Positions 25,955 to 35,287 of a DNA stretch of 64,000 nt are shown in pieces (within the stretch, counting starts at the first letter, position 1; every line of letters starts with the position of its first letter). This stretch comes from Oenococcus kitaharae. GTDB taxonomy: Bacteria > Bacillota > Bacilli > Lactobacillales > Lactobacillaceae. The notes beneath the pieces are model-generated. The model ran no database searches, was not told the DNA's origin, and worked only from the letters and a program-made list of their open reading frames with translations. The stretch spans positions 1-64,000 of the forward strand of contig NZ_JANJQP010000004.1 of assembly GCF_025758695.1 (NCBI RefSeq). Reading direction: 5' to 3'. The position numbers were made by a program, and so were the translations under genes.

Positions 25955-27397
25955 ATGAGAGAAACAGTCAAACTTTACTATGAATTGCGCAAAATTTGGA
26001 TTTGGACACTTTTAGCAATTATCACCATCATTGCGATTAGCAGCATGGTGTTTAATATTGGCAGTTGGTATCAAGCTAAACACACTTTTGATAGTCATTT
26101 TGATGCGCATCACTATTATGAAATCAGGGATTATGCGCAGACGCTGCTGAGCAAAAATAAGAGAAAACAAGCCGCTAAGGTGACTAATATTCTCTCAGAT
26201 ACTCAAGGCTTTCATTTTGTCACTAATTCCAAAGTTAGATATGTATCGAAAAACGCGGAACTAGCATTTTATATTTTGACAATCTCACCTGATAGTGCGT
26301 ATAGAAATGTTAGTTATAAAGAAGTGGTCAGATCGCTGCCTGAGACATTTTCAGAATATAGGCATCGGGTTCTTCGTTACTATGTGTCAGCAAATGGTTC
26401 AAATGGCAAAGATGTTGTGCAGTATTCTGATGATAGCCCAGATTTTGTTGTTTCTGGTCTGCCTACTAGTAAACAAATTTATTTGCCGGATACCCCTAGG
26501 TTTTCTAAAGATTCCGGGCCTTTCAATAAAGAAGGTTTTTATACACATACTTTCATATTCAAACAGCCTATGGGAGCGGGGCCGGTTGTATTGTCAATTT
26601 TGATCGGTGCCATCTTCTTTTTGCTGGATCAGATTCACTGGATTAATCCCTATATGCTTCAGCGAAGCAAAGACGGCCGGTACCTGGCCTTGGCTAAATC
26701 ACTTTGCTGGTTTGTTATTCCGGGCCTGCTATCCTGTTTCTATGCCTTGGTTGAGTTTGTGTTAAAAGGCTTTTTGGTCCCTTCAGCGTTCGCTAATAGC
26801 GATTACGGAGCGATGTTCAGCGGGCTATTGGTTGTGTTGACCCTAGGGCTTTCTCTGGCAGGTTTTGGCCTGCTGATTGATTCTTTTATTGGCACAATTT
26901 TCGGAAAAATTTATACAGCGATTGTCAGCATGTTTGCCCTTGCACTATTCATTTCCACGGCCCATATGCTGGGTTCAGGATTAAGCCGCCAGTGGCATTT
27001 AAATATGAAACCATTTCTTAATTTTGTGGACGATGCATTCAGTGCCAATGGCAACGGATTTTCCTGGGTAGAATTATTAATTGCGCTCTTAATGTTGGCT
27101 TTGGCCTTTTTCTGGTATAAAAAATATTCATATGATACAGACAGCAGTTATGTGCGTATGCCGAAATTAAAGAAGCCCTTCTTCTGTTTTGTTGTGCTGC
27201 TGGCTGTGTGGGACTTTATTTTGCCCTTACCGCTTGCTGCCTGGACACCTAGCAACGCTTATTTCCAGAGCGGCCAGATATCTTCTATTGTTTGGTGGCT
27301 TGCCTGGGGTATTGGCATCACACTTTTCACTGCTTGGCTGATTTTTAAAAAACCATTCAAATTTCGTTTTTTAAGCAAAAAAAATGGCAAACAATAA
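25955..27397 (+). CDS. Large membrane protein, probable permease of the YtrB-like ABC module
   Basis: A 480-aa protein: one membrane helix near the N-terminus (about 14-34), a soluble extracellular region of about 160 residues, then about seven further membrane helices. This matches the general form of membrane partners of YtrB-like ATPases, but sequence motifs are weak. It starts 3 nt after the ATPase gene with GGGAGG upstream. The large external domain may sense or bind an envelope-targeting compound; that is inference. Confidence 0.7.
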   Translation: MRETVKLYYELRKIWIWTLLAIITIIAISSMVFNIGSWYQAKHTFDSHFDAHHYYEIRDYAQTLLSKNKRKQAAKVTNILSDTQGFHFVTNSKVRYVSKNAELAFYILTISPDSAYRNVSYKEVVRSLPETFSEYRHRVLRYYVSANGSNGKDVVQYSDDSPDFVVSGLPTSKQIYLPDTPRFSKDSGPFNKEGFYTHTFIFKQPMGAGPVVLSILIGAIFFLLDQIHWINPYMLQRSKDGRYLALAKSLCWFVIPGLLSCFYALVEFVLKGFLVPSAFANSDYGAMFSGLLVVLTLGLSLAGFGLLIDSFIGTIFGKIYTAIVSMFALALFISTAHMLGSGLSRQWHLNMKPFLNFVDDAFSANGNGFSWVELLIALLMLALAFFWYKKYSYDTDSSYVRMPKLKKPFFCFVVLLAVWDFILPLPLAAWTPSNAYFQSGQISSIVWWLAWGIGITLFTAWLIFKKPFKFRFLSKKNGKQ

Positions 27398-28049
27398 TTT
27401 AAAGTTTAAAAATAATAGATGGCTTAATTTGTTCGGAACAGTTTCTTTGGCTGTTTTTTTCTTACTAGCCATTGCGGTTAAATTGCATAGTTCTGAATTG
27501 TCGCGTCTGGATCGTGCTATTTCTCTTTTTTTCTATGAGAGGCGTTCTCGGAACCTTATATTTGCATTCCAATTCATTTCCGATATCGGCCGTCCAACAA
27601 TCACAGCCGCAATTATTATTCTGCTGGCCTTGGTTTTTTATGGAAACCACCGGCGTATTTTGGCTTTTTGGTTAGTACTTTCGACCGTCTTAGGAAACTT
27701 ATTTTGGCAGCTTTTGAAAATATATTTCATGCGGCCTAGGCCGTTAATGACAACCATGCATCATAGCTTTGCATTTCCTTCTGGACATGCTGCCAGCGTT
27801 GTTATCTTTGCATTCTTGATTATTAGTTTGCTGCCATTGTTGAATGTATCTAAAAAAATAAAAAAGGTTATGACAGTCATATTATTGTTATTCGTCTTGA
27901 CTGTCTGTTTCTCACGTATCTATCTGGAAGCCCATTATTTATCAGACGTGGTATCAGGGGCGGCTTTGGCCTTTAGCTGGATTATTTTTATGCGGCATAT
28001 TTACAATAAGTTTGCAGAAAAACTGTTATTGGCTAAAATGTTTCGATAA
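27384..28049 (+). CDS. PAP2-family membrane phosphatase
   Basis: A 221-aa protein with about six membrane helices and all three acid-phosphatase motifs: [15 protein letters not shown] and [15 protein letters not shown]2 proteins remove phosphate from lipid carriers such as undecaprenyl pyrophosphate (BcrC) or from phosphatidylglycerophosphate. The gene overlaps the preceding membrane protein by 14 nt. Its place at the end of a YtrA-controlled ABC operon suggests a BcrC-like role in recycling undecaprenyl-PP under cell-wall stress. Confidence 0.88.
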   Translation: MANNNLKFKNNRWLNLFGTVSLAVFFLLAIAVKLHSSELSRLDRAISLFFYERRSRNLIFAFQFISDIGRPTITAAIIILLALVFYGNHRRILAFWLVLSTVLGNLFWQLLKIYFMRPRPLMTTMHHSFAFPSGHAASVVIFAFLIISLLPLLNVSKKIKKVMTVILLLFVLTVCFSRIYLEAHYLSDVVSGAALAFSWIIFMRHIYNKFAEKLLLAKMFR

Positions 28050-28068
28050 AAATTCTATAATTGAAAAC

Positions 28069-29094
28069 ATGACAAAAGAAATCTATCTAACCGGTGACCG
28101 TCCAACCGGTAAGCTTCACATCGGACACTATGTCGGTTCTTTAAAAAACCGTGTTGCCATGCAGAATTCTGGTGAATATGAGCCCTTCGTCATGATTGCC
28201 GATACACAAGCATTCACGGATAACGCACGTGATCCTGAAAAAATTCATCGCAGTTTGACAGAAGTGGCTTTGGACTATTTAGCTGTTGGTTTGGATCCAA
28301 AAAAAACAACAATGTTTGTACAGTCTCAAATTAAAGGCTTGTTTGAACTGACTGAGTATTATATGAATCTTGTTACAGTTGCGCGTTTGCAGCGCAATCC
28401 GACTGTGAAGGCTGAAATTGAACAAAAAGGTTTTGGCGAATCAATTCCGGCTGGCTTTTTTACGTATCCAGTCAGCCAAGCAGCTGATATTACGATTTTT
28501 AAGGCCAAAAAAGTGCCCGTTGGGGATGATCAGGAACCAATGCTGGAACAAACACGAGAACTTGTTCGAGCTTTTAACAGTGCCTATAACACTGATATTT
28601 TGGTAGAGCCTCAAGGTGTTTTCCCAGCAAAAGGATTGGGTCGGATTCCCGGTATTGACGGTAACGCTAAAATGTCAAAATCTCTTGGTAACGCCATCTA
28701 TCTTTCCGATGATGCCGATACAGTAGCGGCTAAAGTTAAACAAATGTACACAGATCCACAGCATATCCAAGTAAGCGATCCTGGGCATATCGAAGGCAAT
28801 GTGGTTTTTAATTATTTGGATATTTTTGACCCGGATAAAGCACAAGTAGCCAGCTTAAAAGAGCAGTATCAACAAGGCGGACTCGGAGATATGAAGTTAA
28901 AGCGCTATTTAACGGAAGTATTGGAATCGGAATTAAAACCGATCCGTGAACGCCGTGCCAGCTTTGAAGAGGATATTCCTGCTGTTTTACAGATGCTAAA
29001 AGATGGATCTGATCACGCAAACCAGATCGCCGAAAAGACAATGACTGAAGTCCGGGCAGCGATGGGTGTTAACTATTTTGATGGTTTAAAATGA
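28069..29094 (+). CDS. trpS: Tryptophanyl-tRNA synthetase
   Basis: A 341-aa class I synthetase charging tRNA-Trp. HIGH motif as HIGHY (about residue 17), KMSKS as KMSKSLG (about 204), and family blocks [12 protein letters not shown] and [15 protein letters not shown] start at 28069 ([14 protein letters not shown]); the open frame runs upstream without homology. No ribosome site is present; TATAAT at 28056-28061 ends 7 nt before the ATG, so a leaderless message is plausible. No T-box leader is seen, unlike tyrS. It opens an overlapping gene run (ATGA with mvaA). Confidence 0.96.
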   Translation: MTKEIYLTGDRPTGKLHIGHYVGSLKNRVAMQNSGEYEPFVMIADTQAFTDNARDPEKIHRSLTEVALDYLAVGLDPKKTTMFVQSQIKGLFELTEYYMNLVTVARLQRNPTVKAEIEQKGFGESIPAGFFTYPVSQAADITIFKAKKVPVGDDQEPMLEQTRELVRAFNSAYNTDILVEPQGVFPAKGLGRIPGIDGNAKMSKSLGNAIYLSDDADTVAAKVKQMYTDPQHIQVSDPGHIEGNVVFNYLDIFDPDKAQVASLKEQYQQGGLGDMKLKRYLTEVLESELKPIRERRASFEEDIPAVLQMLKDGSDHANQIAEKTMTEVRAAMGVNYFDGLK

Positions 29095-30179
29095 CTAAAT
29101 TCTACGAAAAAAATTTTTCCCAGAGATTGAAGGAAGCTGTTCCAGATCCTAAATTGCAGGAATTATTTTTGCAGCATGCTGATTTAGCTCACGATAAAGT
29201 AATTGAGAATTATTTAACCGACTTACCAGTGCCAGTCGGTCTTTTGCGTCAGTTGGTTGTTGACGGACATACTTATCTTGTTCCAATGGCCACTGAAGAA
29301 CCAAGCGTTGTTGCCGCTGCCAATAATGGCGCAAGATTTCTGACAAATATTGAAACAGTTTATCAAACACACCTGCGTTTTGGTCAAATATTGGTGATGG
29401 GTGATTTTGATACACTGGACGCAGTCTATCTAAAACATAAAGATGATTTGAAAAAGACAGCACAATTGGTATATCCGTCCATTGTGGCACGGGGTGGCGG
29501 GCTGAAGGAATTGCATTTTCGTCAAATGGATGCTAATTCGTTTTCTTTTGATGCACTGATTGATACGCAAGATGCTATGGGCGCAAATATCGTCAATACG
29601 ATTGTGGAGGCCATAGCAGAACAATTGCGATCTTGGCAGGTGGATGTTTTGGCGGCGATTGTTTCCAATCTTCCCACTACCAGCATGACTGAAATGAAAG
29701 CAGTTGCCTCTGGGCTGGATCTGCCTAGTATGAAAAAAATCGCTGCACTGTCTCATTTTGCGACGATTGATTTTCATCGCGCAGCCACAGACAACAAGGG
29801 ATTTCTTAACGGCGCCTCGGCAATAGTACTGGCTAGCGGTAATGACTGGCGTGCTTTTGAAGCTGGTGCGCACGCCTATGCGGCCATAGATGGTAACTAT
29901 AAGTCTTTAGCTTCTTGGACCATTAATTCGCAAAATCAATTAATTGGCCGTGTCAAAATGCCGGTTCAATTAGGTATAGTAGGTGGAACAATCTCACAAA
30001 ATAAAGTAGCCGTTGGGTTGCTGAAACTAACTCAGGTACATTCTGCAGATGAGCTGGCTAGAATCGTTTTGGCCGCCGGGCTTGCCCAAAGTCTTGCTGC
30101 TTTGAGGGCATTAGTCGGTGAAGGTATTCAAAAGGGACATATGAAAATGCAGCGACGCGCAAAAGGAGAAGATAAATGA
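29091..30179 (+). CDS. mvaA: Class II HMG-CoA reductase, C-terminally shortened
   Basis: Converts HMG-CoA to mevalonate for isoprenoid synthesis. Catalytic residues can be aligned by motif with the Pseudomonas mevalonii enzyme: Glu70 (ATEEPS), Lys236 (DNKGFLNG), Asp252 (GNDWRA) and His350 (GIQKGHM). The protein is 362 aa, while class II enzymes are usually about 420-430. It ends 12 residues after the catalytic His, so the C-terminal flap domain is essentially missing. The stop overlaps the ppcA start (ATGA) and the ppcA Shine-Dalgarno is inside its end, so this is not an obvious sequencing frameshift. Confidence 0.93.
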   Translation: MTKFYEKNFSQRLKEAVPDPKLQELFLQHADLAHDKVIENYLTDLPVPVGLLRQLVVDGHTYLVPMATEEPSVVAAANNGARFLTNIETVYQTHLRFGQILVMGDFDTLDAVYLKHKDDLKKTAQLVYPSIVARGGGLKELHFRQMDANSFSFDALIDTQDAMGANIVNTIVEAIAEQLRSWQVDVLAAIVSNLPTTSMTEMKAVASGLDLPSMKKIAALSHFATIDFHRAATDNKGFLNGASAIVLASGNDWRAFEAGAHAYAAIDGNYKSLASWTINSQNQLIGRVKMPVQLGIVGGTISQNKVAVGLLKLTQVHSADELARIVLAAGLAQSLAALRALVGEGIQKGHMKMQRRAKGEDK

Positions 30180-31693
30180 CAACAATTGGACGCAGAATTC
30201 CTAACATAATGGGTACGCAGCACCCGGATAACGCCGCAGTGCCATTTTTTAAACACAGCCAGAGCCCTTTCATTTCGGCTTACAACGAGGTTAAAGAGGC
30301 CTTTAATAATTTTTCTGTGCTGGATACAGATGAATATATGTGGGACTGGGAAGGCAAACACGCCGATGCTGCTGTAATTGATCGCCTTTACTCAGAAAAC
30401 TATAGCTATTTTAAGAAAAATCAATTAGGGCGCGACAAATTTTTGACCTTCCGTCTGCCCAACATATGGGAAGAAAAAGGTTACAGCCTCATGCAGGCCA
30501 TGGCCACGATACTGTCAGCCGAAGATTTCGCTAAAGATCTATCTTTTGATCAAAGACCCTTGTTTGAAGCTATTTTACCCATGGCGCAGTCGGCAGATCA
30601 GTTAATTGAAATCGAAGATAAATTTGCCAGTTTGGCGCATTTTAAATCCAAAGAATTTACAAGTGGATCTAATAATAATGATCTGCTCTACATGATTCCC
30701 TTATTTGAAGGCTTTGAAACACAATTAAATGCACCGAAAATATTAAAGACCTATTTGAGCATGTACGAAAAACATTTCGGGCAGTCTTTGCAGTATCTGC
30801 GCGTTTTCTTAGCTGGTTCTGACTCAGCCTTGAGTAACGGTTTTATGAATTCTATTATCGGCAACAAGCTGGCGTTAACGCGTTTGGCTGATTTTTCTGA
30901 CGAAATTAATCTGCCTGTCTTTCCAATTGCAGGAACCGGGTCAACTATTTTCCGTGGCGGCCTGTCGCCACTTTGGATTAAAAGGTATTTGCAGGAATTT
31001 CCAGGCTTGAAAACGGCTACTGTCCAGTCGGCTTTTCGTTATGACTATCCGACTAACCAGGTTCAAGCGGCAATCAAAGAGCTGCGCGTTGGTCTGCAGG
31101 AAAGCAAGCCTTTGTCCATGAGCGGAGAAGAACAGCAGATTTTGATTGACGTGGCTAAAAAATCGGCCGTTTATTATCACGAAACGCTAGATCAGCTGAT
31201 TGTTGATCTGCAACCTGTGTTTGATGCATTTCCTAAAAGACGCGATCGTCGTCAGCATGTCGGTATTCTGGGTTATTCCCGCCAGGTTGACGGCTACAAA
31301 ATGCCGCGTGCGATTACTTTTACAGGCAGTCTTTATTCGGTTGGTGTGCCACCGGAATTCATTGGTTTTGGCCGGGCATTAATGAATTTGGATGCCAAAG
31401 AATTAGCGATTTTTGTGCGTCATTATCCTAATCTAAAGCATGATTTCGTCCATTTGGCTAAATATATCAGTCAAGATGCTTTGAACACTTTGATTCAAGG
31501 CAATCCTGCCTGGGCTGAAGTACGTCAGGATATTCAGGACATGCAGAAGATTTTGCAGTTTGAAATTGGGCCAAGTAATGAGAATGAAGAGGAGCATGCA
31601 AGGCTCGCTTCTGATTTGGTTAAAATATCAGATGCGACGACACGAACCCTGTTGATTGAAAAACAAGCTCTTCTCAGGAGATTCTTAGGTTGA
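30176..31693 (+). CDS. ppcA: Archaeal-type phosphoenolpyruvate carboxylase
   Basis: A 505-aa enzyme making oxaloacetate from PEP and bicarbonate. The start RRIPNIMGTQHPDN and the ~500-residue length identify the atypical archaeal-type family (about half the size of the usual bacterial enzyme), known from Archaea, some Clostridium, and Leuconostoc/Oenococcus. Active-site stretches include FRLPNIWEE and GFGRALM near the C-terminus. It supplies aspartate and C4 acids in an organism lacking a full citrate cycle. AAGGAG precedes the ATG; it overlaps both neighbours. Confidence 0.94.
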   Translation: MTTIGRRIPNIMGTQHPDNAAVPFFKHSQSPFISAYNEVKEAFNNFSVLDTDEYMWDWEGKHADAAVIDRLYSENYSYFKKNQLGRDKFLTFRLPNIWEEKGYSLMQAMATILSAEDFAKDLSFDQRPLFEAILPMAQSADQLIEIEDKFASLAHFKSKEFTSGSNNNDLLYMIPLFEGFETQLNAPKILKTYLSMYEKHFGQSLQYLRVFLAGSDSALSNGFMNSIIGNKLALTRLADFSDEINLPVFPIAGTGSTIFRGGLSPLWIKRYLQEFPGLKTATVQSAFRYDYPTNQVQAAIKELRVGLQESKPLSMSGEEQQILIDVAKKSAVYYHETLDQLIVDLQPVFDAFPKRRDRRQHVGILGYSRQVDGYKMPRAITFTGSLYSVGVPPEFIGFGRALMNLDAKELAIFVRHYPNLKHDFVHLAKYISQDALNTLIQGNPAWAEVRQDIQDMQKILQFEIGPSNENEEEHARLASDLVKISDATTRTLLIEKQALLRRFLG

Positions 31694-32394
31694 TCGTTAC
31701 CAAAGAAATTCAAGAGTTGTTTGATCAAGCTCAGCATATTGTTTTTATGACCGGCGCAGGTGTCTCGACTGCTTCAGGTATTCCTGACTACCGTAGTAAA
31801 GGCGGCCTTTATACGACGAGTGAATTGGATCGGCCGGAGTATTTGCTAAGTCATACTTGTTTTGAGACCGAACCGGAGCGTCAATATCGTTTTATGAAGG
31901 AAAACATGTACTTTCCGCAAGCTAAGCCGAATATTATTCATGAAAAAATGGCTGCTTTTGCAAAATCGGGCAGGGCGCGCACTATCACGCAAAACGTTGA
32001 TGGCCTGCATACGCGTTTGGATCCCACTGTGATTGAATTTCATGGCTCATTGTATCGCGTGTACGCCCCGATTGACCATAAAACTGTACCGGTAACCGAC
32101 TATCTGACATCGATGTATCGTAAATCTGATCATGCCTTGCTGCGCCCTGATATTACTTTTTATGAAGAAATGCCGCAGCATGTCGAACAAGCAGTTGCCA
32201 CGGTGGCGGCTGCCGATTTGCTTGTGGTTGTAGGGACGAGTTTTCAAGTCTATCCTTTTGCCGGCCTGATCAATTATGCCCAAAATTCTGCAGTTAAAAT
32301 TTCTGTTAATATGGAGCATATCAACACGACTGCGCCCATTAAACAGATCATCGGCGATGCAACCGAATTCTTTTCAGAAATTCACTTGCGTTAA
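31690..32394 (+). CDS. Sir2-family NAD-dependent deacylase lacking the zinc cysteines
   Basis: A 234-aa sirtuin: NAD-binding GAGVSTASGIPDYR (about 21-34), TQNVDGLH (about 101-108), the catalytic His in EFHGSLYRV, LRPDITFYEEMP and GTSFQVYP. Where bacterial sirtuins carry four zinc-binding cysteines between FHGS and LRPD there are none; the protein has a single Cys (near 57). The start is a TTG overlapping the ppcA stop (TTGA). Target is unknown; deacylation, ADP-ribosylation or another NAD reaction are all possible. Confidence 0.88.
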   Translation: MIVTKEIQELFDQAQHIVFMTGAGVSTASGIPDYRSKGGLYTTSELDRPEYLLSHTCFETEPERQYRFMKENMYFPQAKPNIIHEKMAAFAKSGRARTITQNVDGLHTRLDPTVIEFHGSLYRVYAPIDHKTVPVTDYLTSMYRKSDHALLRPDITFYEEMPQHVEQAVATVAAADLLVVVGTSFQVYPFAGLINYAQNSAVKISVNMEHINTTAPIKQIIGDATEFFSEIHLR

Positions 32395-32403
32395 GATGAA
32401 TTT

Positions 32404-33294
32404 ATGAATAATCATCAAACTTTTAACTATTCGTCTTCCGATCACAAATACTGGTTAGGTATTTCGATCAATTTAATTTTTATTATTTTTGAAATCCTGT
32501 GCGGTGCTTTCGCTAATTCTCTGGCACTGGTTACTGATGCCATTCATAATTTAGGTGATGTTCTCGGACTGGTAATTGCCTTAGTAGCAGTCGTTTTATT
32601 AAAACGCAAGCCGACCAAACGGCACACATATGGTTTTTACAACACGACTATCCTAGCAGCCTTCATCAATTCATTAATTTTGGTGGCAAGCCTCTCGATT
32701 GTTATTTGGGAGGCCCTTCTGCGTTTTATTCATCCAGAAAATCATATTGACGGTATGCTGGTTGCTATTGTTGCTTTAATTGGTGTGTTCGTAAATGGCT
32801 TTACAGCTTATATTTTTGAAGCTGGTGCGTCTAAAGACCTCAATGAAAAAGCTAATTACTGGCATTTTTTGGCTGACGCTCTGATTAGTTTGTGTGTTGT
32901 TGTTTCTGGCCTGCTAATTGTGTGGACCGGCTGGCGTGTAATTGATCCAATTGTGTCAATTGTGGCTGCTATTTTTGTGCTGCGTGAATCCTGGAGAATT
33001 TTCCACGATTCTTTTGATTTGATTACTAATGGCGTGCCCGAAGGAATTGAAGAGGAGGAAGTCGAAAAATATTTGCTGAGTTTTCCAAATATTGAAAAAA
33101 TAAATGATATGCATATTTGGGCGCTATCGACAACCGAAATCGCTTTATCAGCACATTTGCAATGTGAGGATCCGCAGCAGTATGTCGAGATTTTAGATGC
33201 AGCCACAGATGGCCTACGAAAAAAATTTGCCATTGATCACGTTACGCTGCAATTAGAGACTAAGCAGAAAACACATATAGAATCGGATATTTAG
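32404..33294 (+). CDS. Cation diffusion facilitator (CDF) metal exporter
   Basis: A 296-aa membrane protein with six predicted helices (about 13-215) and a C-terminal cytoplasmic domain. HNLGDV in helix II and HFLADALISL in helix V supply the metal-site His/Asp pattern (HxxxD pairs) of zinc-transporting CDF proteins; MHIWALSTTEIALSAHL is the usual C-domain block. It probably exports Zn, Cd or a related metal. No ribosome site; TAAGAT ends 6 nt before the ATG. It lies just upstream of mntH. Confidence 0.9.
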   Translation: MNNHQTFNYSSSDHKYWLGISINLIFIIFEILCGAFANSLALVTDAIHNLGDVLGLVIALVAVVLLKRKPTKRHTYGFYNTTILAAFINSLILVASLSIVIWEALLRFIHPENHIDGMLVAIVALIGVFVNGFTAYIFEAGASKDLNEKANYWHFLADALISLCVVVSGLLIVWTGWRVIDPIVSIVAAIFVLRESWRIFHDSFDLITNGVPEGIEEEEVEKYLLSFPNIEKINDMHIWALSTTEIALSAHLQCEDPQQYVEILDAATDGLRKKFAIDHVTLQLETKQKTHIESDI

Positions 33295-33389
33295 TTTTGG
33301 AATTTGCGCAAATTGATGGGAAAGCCTGGTTTAATTGCCTTTTTCACTCGATTTTTCTTTGATAACGTCATGAGAAGCGAATTTTAGTG

Positions 33390-33472
33390 TATAGTGTTAG
33401 TCGAGTTAGTTCTTATTTATCAGCTATCCACATACCAGTGGATTGACAGATATGATAAACAAGTAATAACTC
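33390..33472 (+). ncRNA. Structured 5' leader of mntH, shared with ahpC (candidate cis-regulatory RNA)
   Basis: After a -10 box TATAGT (33390-33395), the predicted transcript folds almost from its first base. A 20-nt arm (33403-33422) pairs with 33453-33472 (17 of 20 pairs). The apical part holds GCTA, a hairpin TCCAC/GTGGA with loop ATACCA, and TGACAGAT. The same element precedes ahpC on the minus strand (39583-39653). The blocks TTTATCAGCTAT, TGACAGAT and TGATAAA are identical, while stem positions differ in ways that keep pairing. No classic terminator is evident before the GTG start at 33584. Confidence 0.72.
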
Positions 33473-33583
33473 ACAGTAAGCTGAAAATCAGGCATTTCGA
33501 CTAAAAGTATATTTTTATAGCTCTTTTTGTTTTCGCCTTTTTTAAGTGTCTCTTTTTCAGAAAATAGAGAGGTGGTATTGATT

Positions 33584-35182
33584 GTGAGTGATAATGCTAA
33601 AAGCAGGACTCATAGGGATCATGGGTTGATTCACTATGCCAACGGGCCTTCGTTGGAAGAAATTAATGGAACTGTTACAGTCCCAAAAGGAAAGGGTTTT
33701 TGGCGGACGCTATTTGCTTATTCAGGACCAGGCGCATTAGTTGCGGTTGGCTATATGGATCCCGGTAACTGGTCGACTTCGATTACTGGCGGACAAAATT
33801 TTCAGTATTTACTGATGTCAACGATTCTATTATCCAGCTTGATTGCGATGCTGCTGCAGTATATGGCTGCTAAGCTAGGTATTGTCTCTCAGATGGATTT
33901 GGCCCAAGCTATCCGTGCTCGGACCAGTAAATCCCTCGGAGTTGTTTTATGGATTATGACTGAACTTGCGATTATGGCGACCGATATCGCGGAGGTTATC
34001 GGCGCTGCGATCGCGTTGTATCTCCTGTTTCATATTCCGTTAGTCATTGCCGTCTTTATAACGGTTTTCGATGTGCTGCTGCTATTGCTGCTAACGAAAA
34101 TCGGATTTAGAAAAATTGAAGCAATTGTGGTGGCTTTGATTTTAGTTATCCTATTTGTATTTGTTTATCAAGTTGCTTTGTCAGATCCTAATTGGGCAAA
34201 CGTTATTGGCGGACTAGTACCTAGCGCGAAAGCGTTTGCCAGCACACCACATATTGGTGGCCAAACACCATTAACTGGTTCTTTGGGAATTATCGGTGCG
34301 ACAGTTATGCCGCATAATCTGTATCTGCATTCAGCTATTTCGCAGACCAGAAAGATTGATCATAATGATGAAGAAGATGTTGCAAGAACGGTTCGTTTTT
34401 CCAGTTGGGATTCTAATATTCAATTAACAGCTGCTTTCTTTGTTAATGCACTGTTGCTAATCATGGGTGTCGCAGTCTTTAAGTCTGGTGCTGTTAAGGA
34501 TCCTTCTTTCTTTGGTTTATTCCAGGCTTTATCTGATACTTCGACTCTGAGTAACGGTATTTTAATTAGTGTTGCAAAGACTGGTATTTTATCAACTTTG
34601 TTCGCTGTGGCTTTGCTTGCTTCTGGTCAAAATTCTACTATTACCGGTACGTTGACCGGTCAGGTTATCATGGAAGGCTTCGTCCATATGAAGATGCCTC
34701 TATGGCTGCGTCGTTTGGTAACACGTTTAATTTCTGTTATTCCTGTTCTAATCTGTGTATCAATGACCAGTGGTGAAAGTGCCATTGCCGAACATGAGGC
34801 TTTGAACACGTTAATGAATAACTCACAAGTTTTCTTGGCCTTTGCGTTGCCATTCTCAATGCTGCCTTTGTTAATGTTTACGGATAGCAATATTGAAATG
34901 GGTACGCGTTTTAGGAACGCAGCGTGGGTCAAAGTTCTTGGTTGGATTTCTGTTGTAAGTTTGACTTTCTTGAACCTGCTGAATTTGCCTGGCAATGATG
35001 GCCAGATTGCTGCTTTCTTTGGTGATAATGCCTCTAAAAGTGAATTAACATTAGCAAATATCATCGCTTGGGTGCTGATTGTTGCTATCTTAGCTTTGCT
35101 GGCATGGACTATTTATGAAATCATGAAGGGCAACAGGCGCTATCGTCTTGAACATCCTGCAGCAGAAGTTAGCGCTGAATAA
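33584..35182 (+). CDS. mntH: NRAMP-family Mn(II)/Fe(II) transporter
   Basis: A proton-coupled divalent metal importer of 532 aa with about eleven helices. The metal site is visible as DPGNWSTS in helix 1 (Asp-Pro-Gly-Asn) and GATVMPHNLYLHS in helix 6 (Met-Pro-His). I use the GTG at 33584, 8 nt after AGGTGG, giving VSDNAKSRTHRDHG; the open frame upstream lies in the untranslated leader. Manganese uptake is central to oxygen defence in lactic acid bacteria. The leader RNA at 33403-33472 probably controls it, and usp and two VIT genes follow. Confidence 0.94.
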   Translation: MSDNAKSRTHRDHGLIHYANGPSLEEINGTVTVPKGKGFWRTLFAYSGPGALVAVGYMDPGNWSTSITGGQNFQYLLMSTILLSSLIAMLLQYMAAKLGIVSQMDLAQAIRARTSKSLGVVLWIMTELAIMATDIAEVIGAAIALYLLFHIPLVIAVFITVFDVLLLLLLTKIGFRKIEAIVVALILVILFVFVYQVALSDPNWANVIGGLVPSAKAFASTPHIGGQTPLTGSLGIIGATVMPHNLYLHSAISQTRKIDHNDEEDVARTVRFSSWDSNIQLTAAFFVNALLLIMGVAVFKSGAVKDPSFFGLFQALSDTSTLSNGILISVAKTGILSTLFAVALLASGQNSTITGTLTGQVIMEGFVHMKMPLWLRRLVTRLISVIPVLICVSMTSGESAIAEHEALNTLMNNSQVFLAFALPFSMLPLLMFTDSNIEMGTRFRNAAWVKVLGWISVVSLTFLNLLNLPGNDGQIAAFFGDNASKSELTLANIIAWVLIVAILALLAWTIYEIMKGNRRYRLEHPAAEVSAE

Positions 35183-35219
35183 TAAATTAATCTCTTCAAG
35201 CGAAAATTAGATTATTATT

Positions 35220-35243
35220 TCCGTGATGATACACGGATATAAT
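35220..35243 (+). promoter_or_regulatory. Promoter and possible operator of usp
   Basis: TCCGTG/CACGGA (35220-35225/35232-35237) is a 6-bp inverted repeat abutting a TATAAT -10 (35238-35243). The palindrome occupies the spacer region, as expected for a repressor or activator site. There is no T-run, so it is not a mntH terminator. Confidence 0.5.
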
Positions 35244-35287
35244 ATGACCTAGGAGTAGGAAATTGTCTCAGAAAGGATGATGTAAAA

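Noticed and set aside
22944-28049. Bacteriocin production or immunity cluster
   Set aside because: No precursor peptide or modification gene is visible; the YtrA regulator and PAP2 fit envelope stress better.
29149-29873. Long antisense frames opposite mvaA
   Set aside because: No start signals or recognisable protein; the plus strand is clearly mvaA with all catalytic residues.
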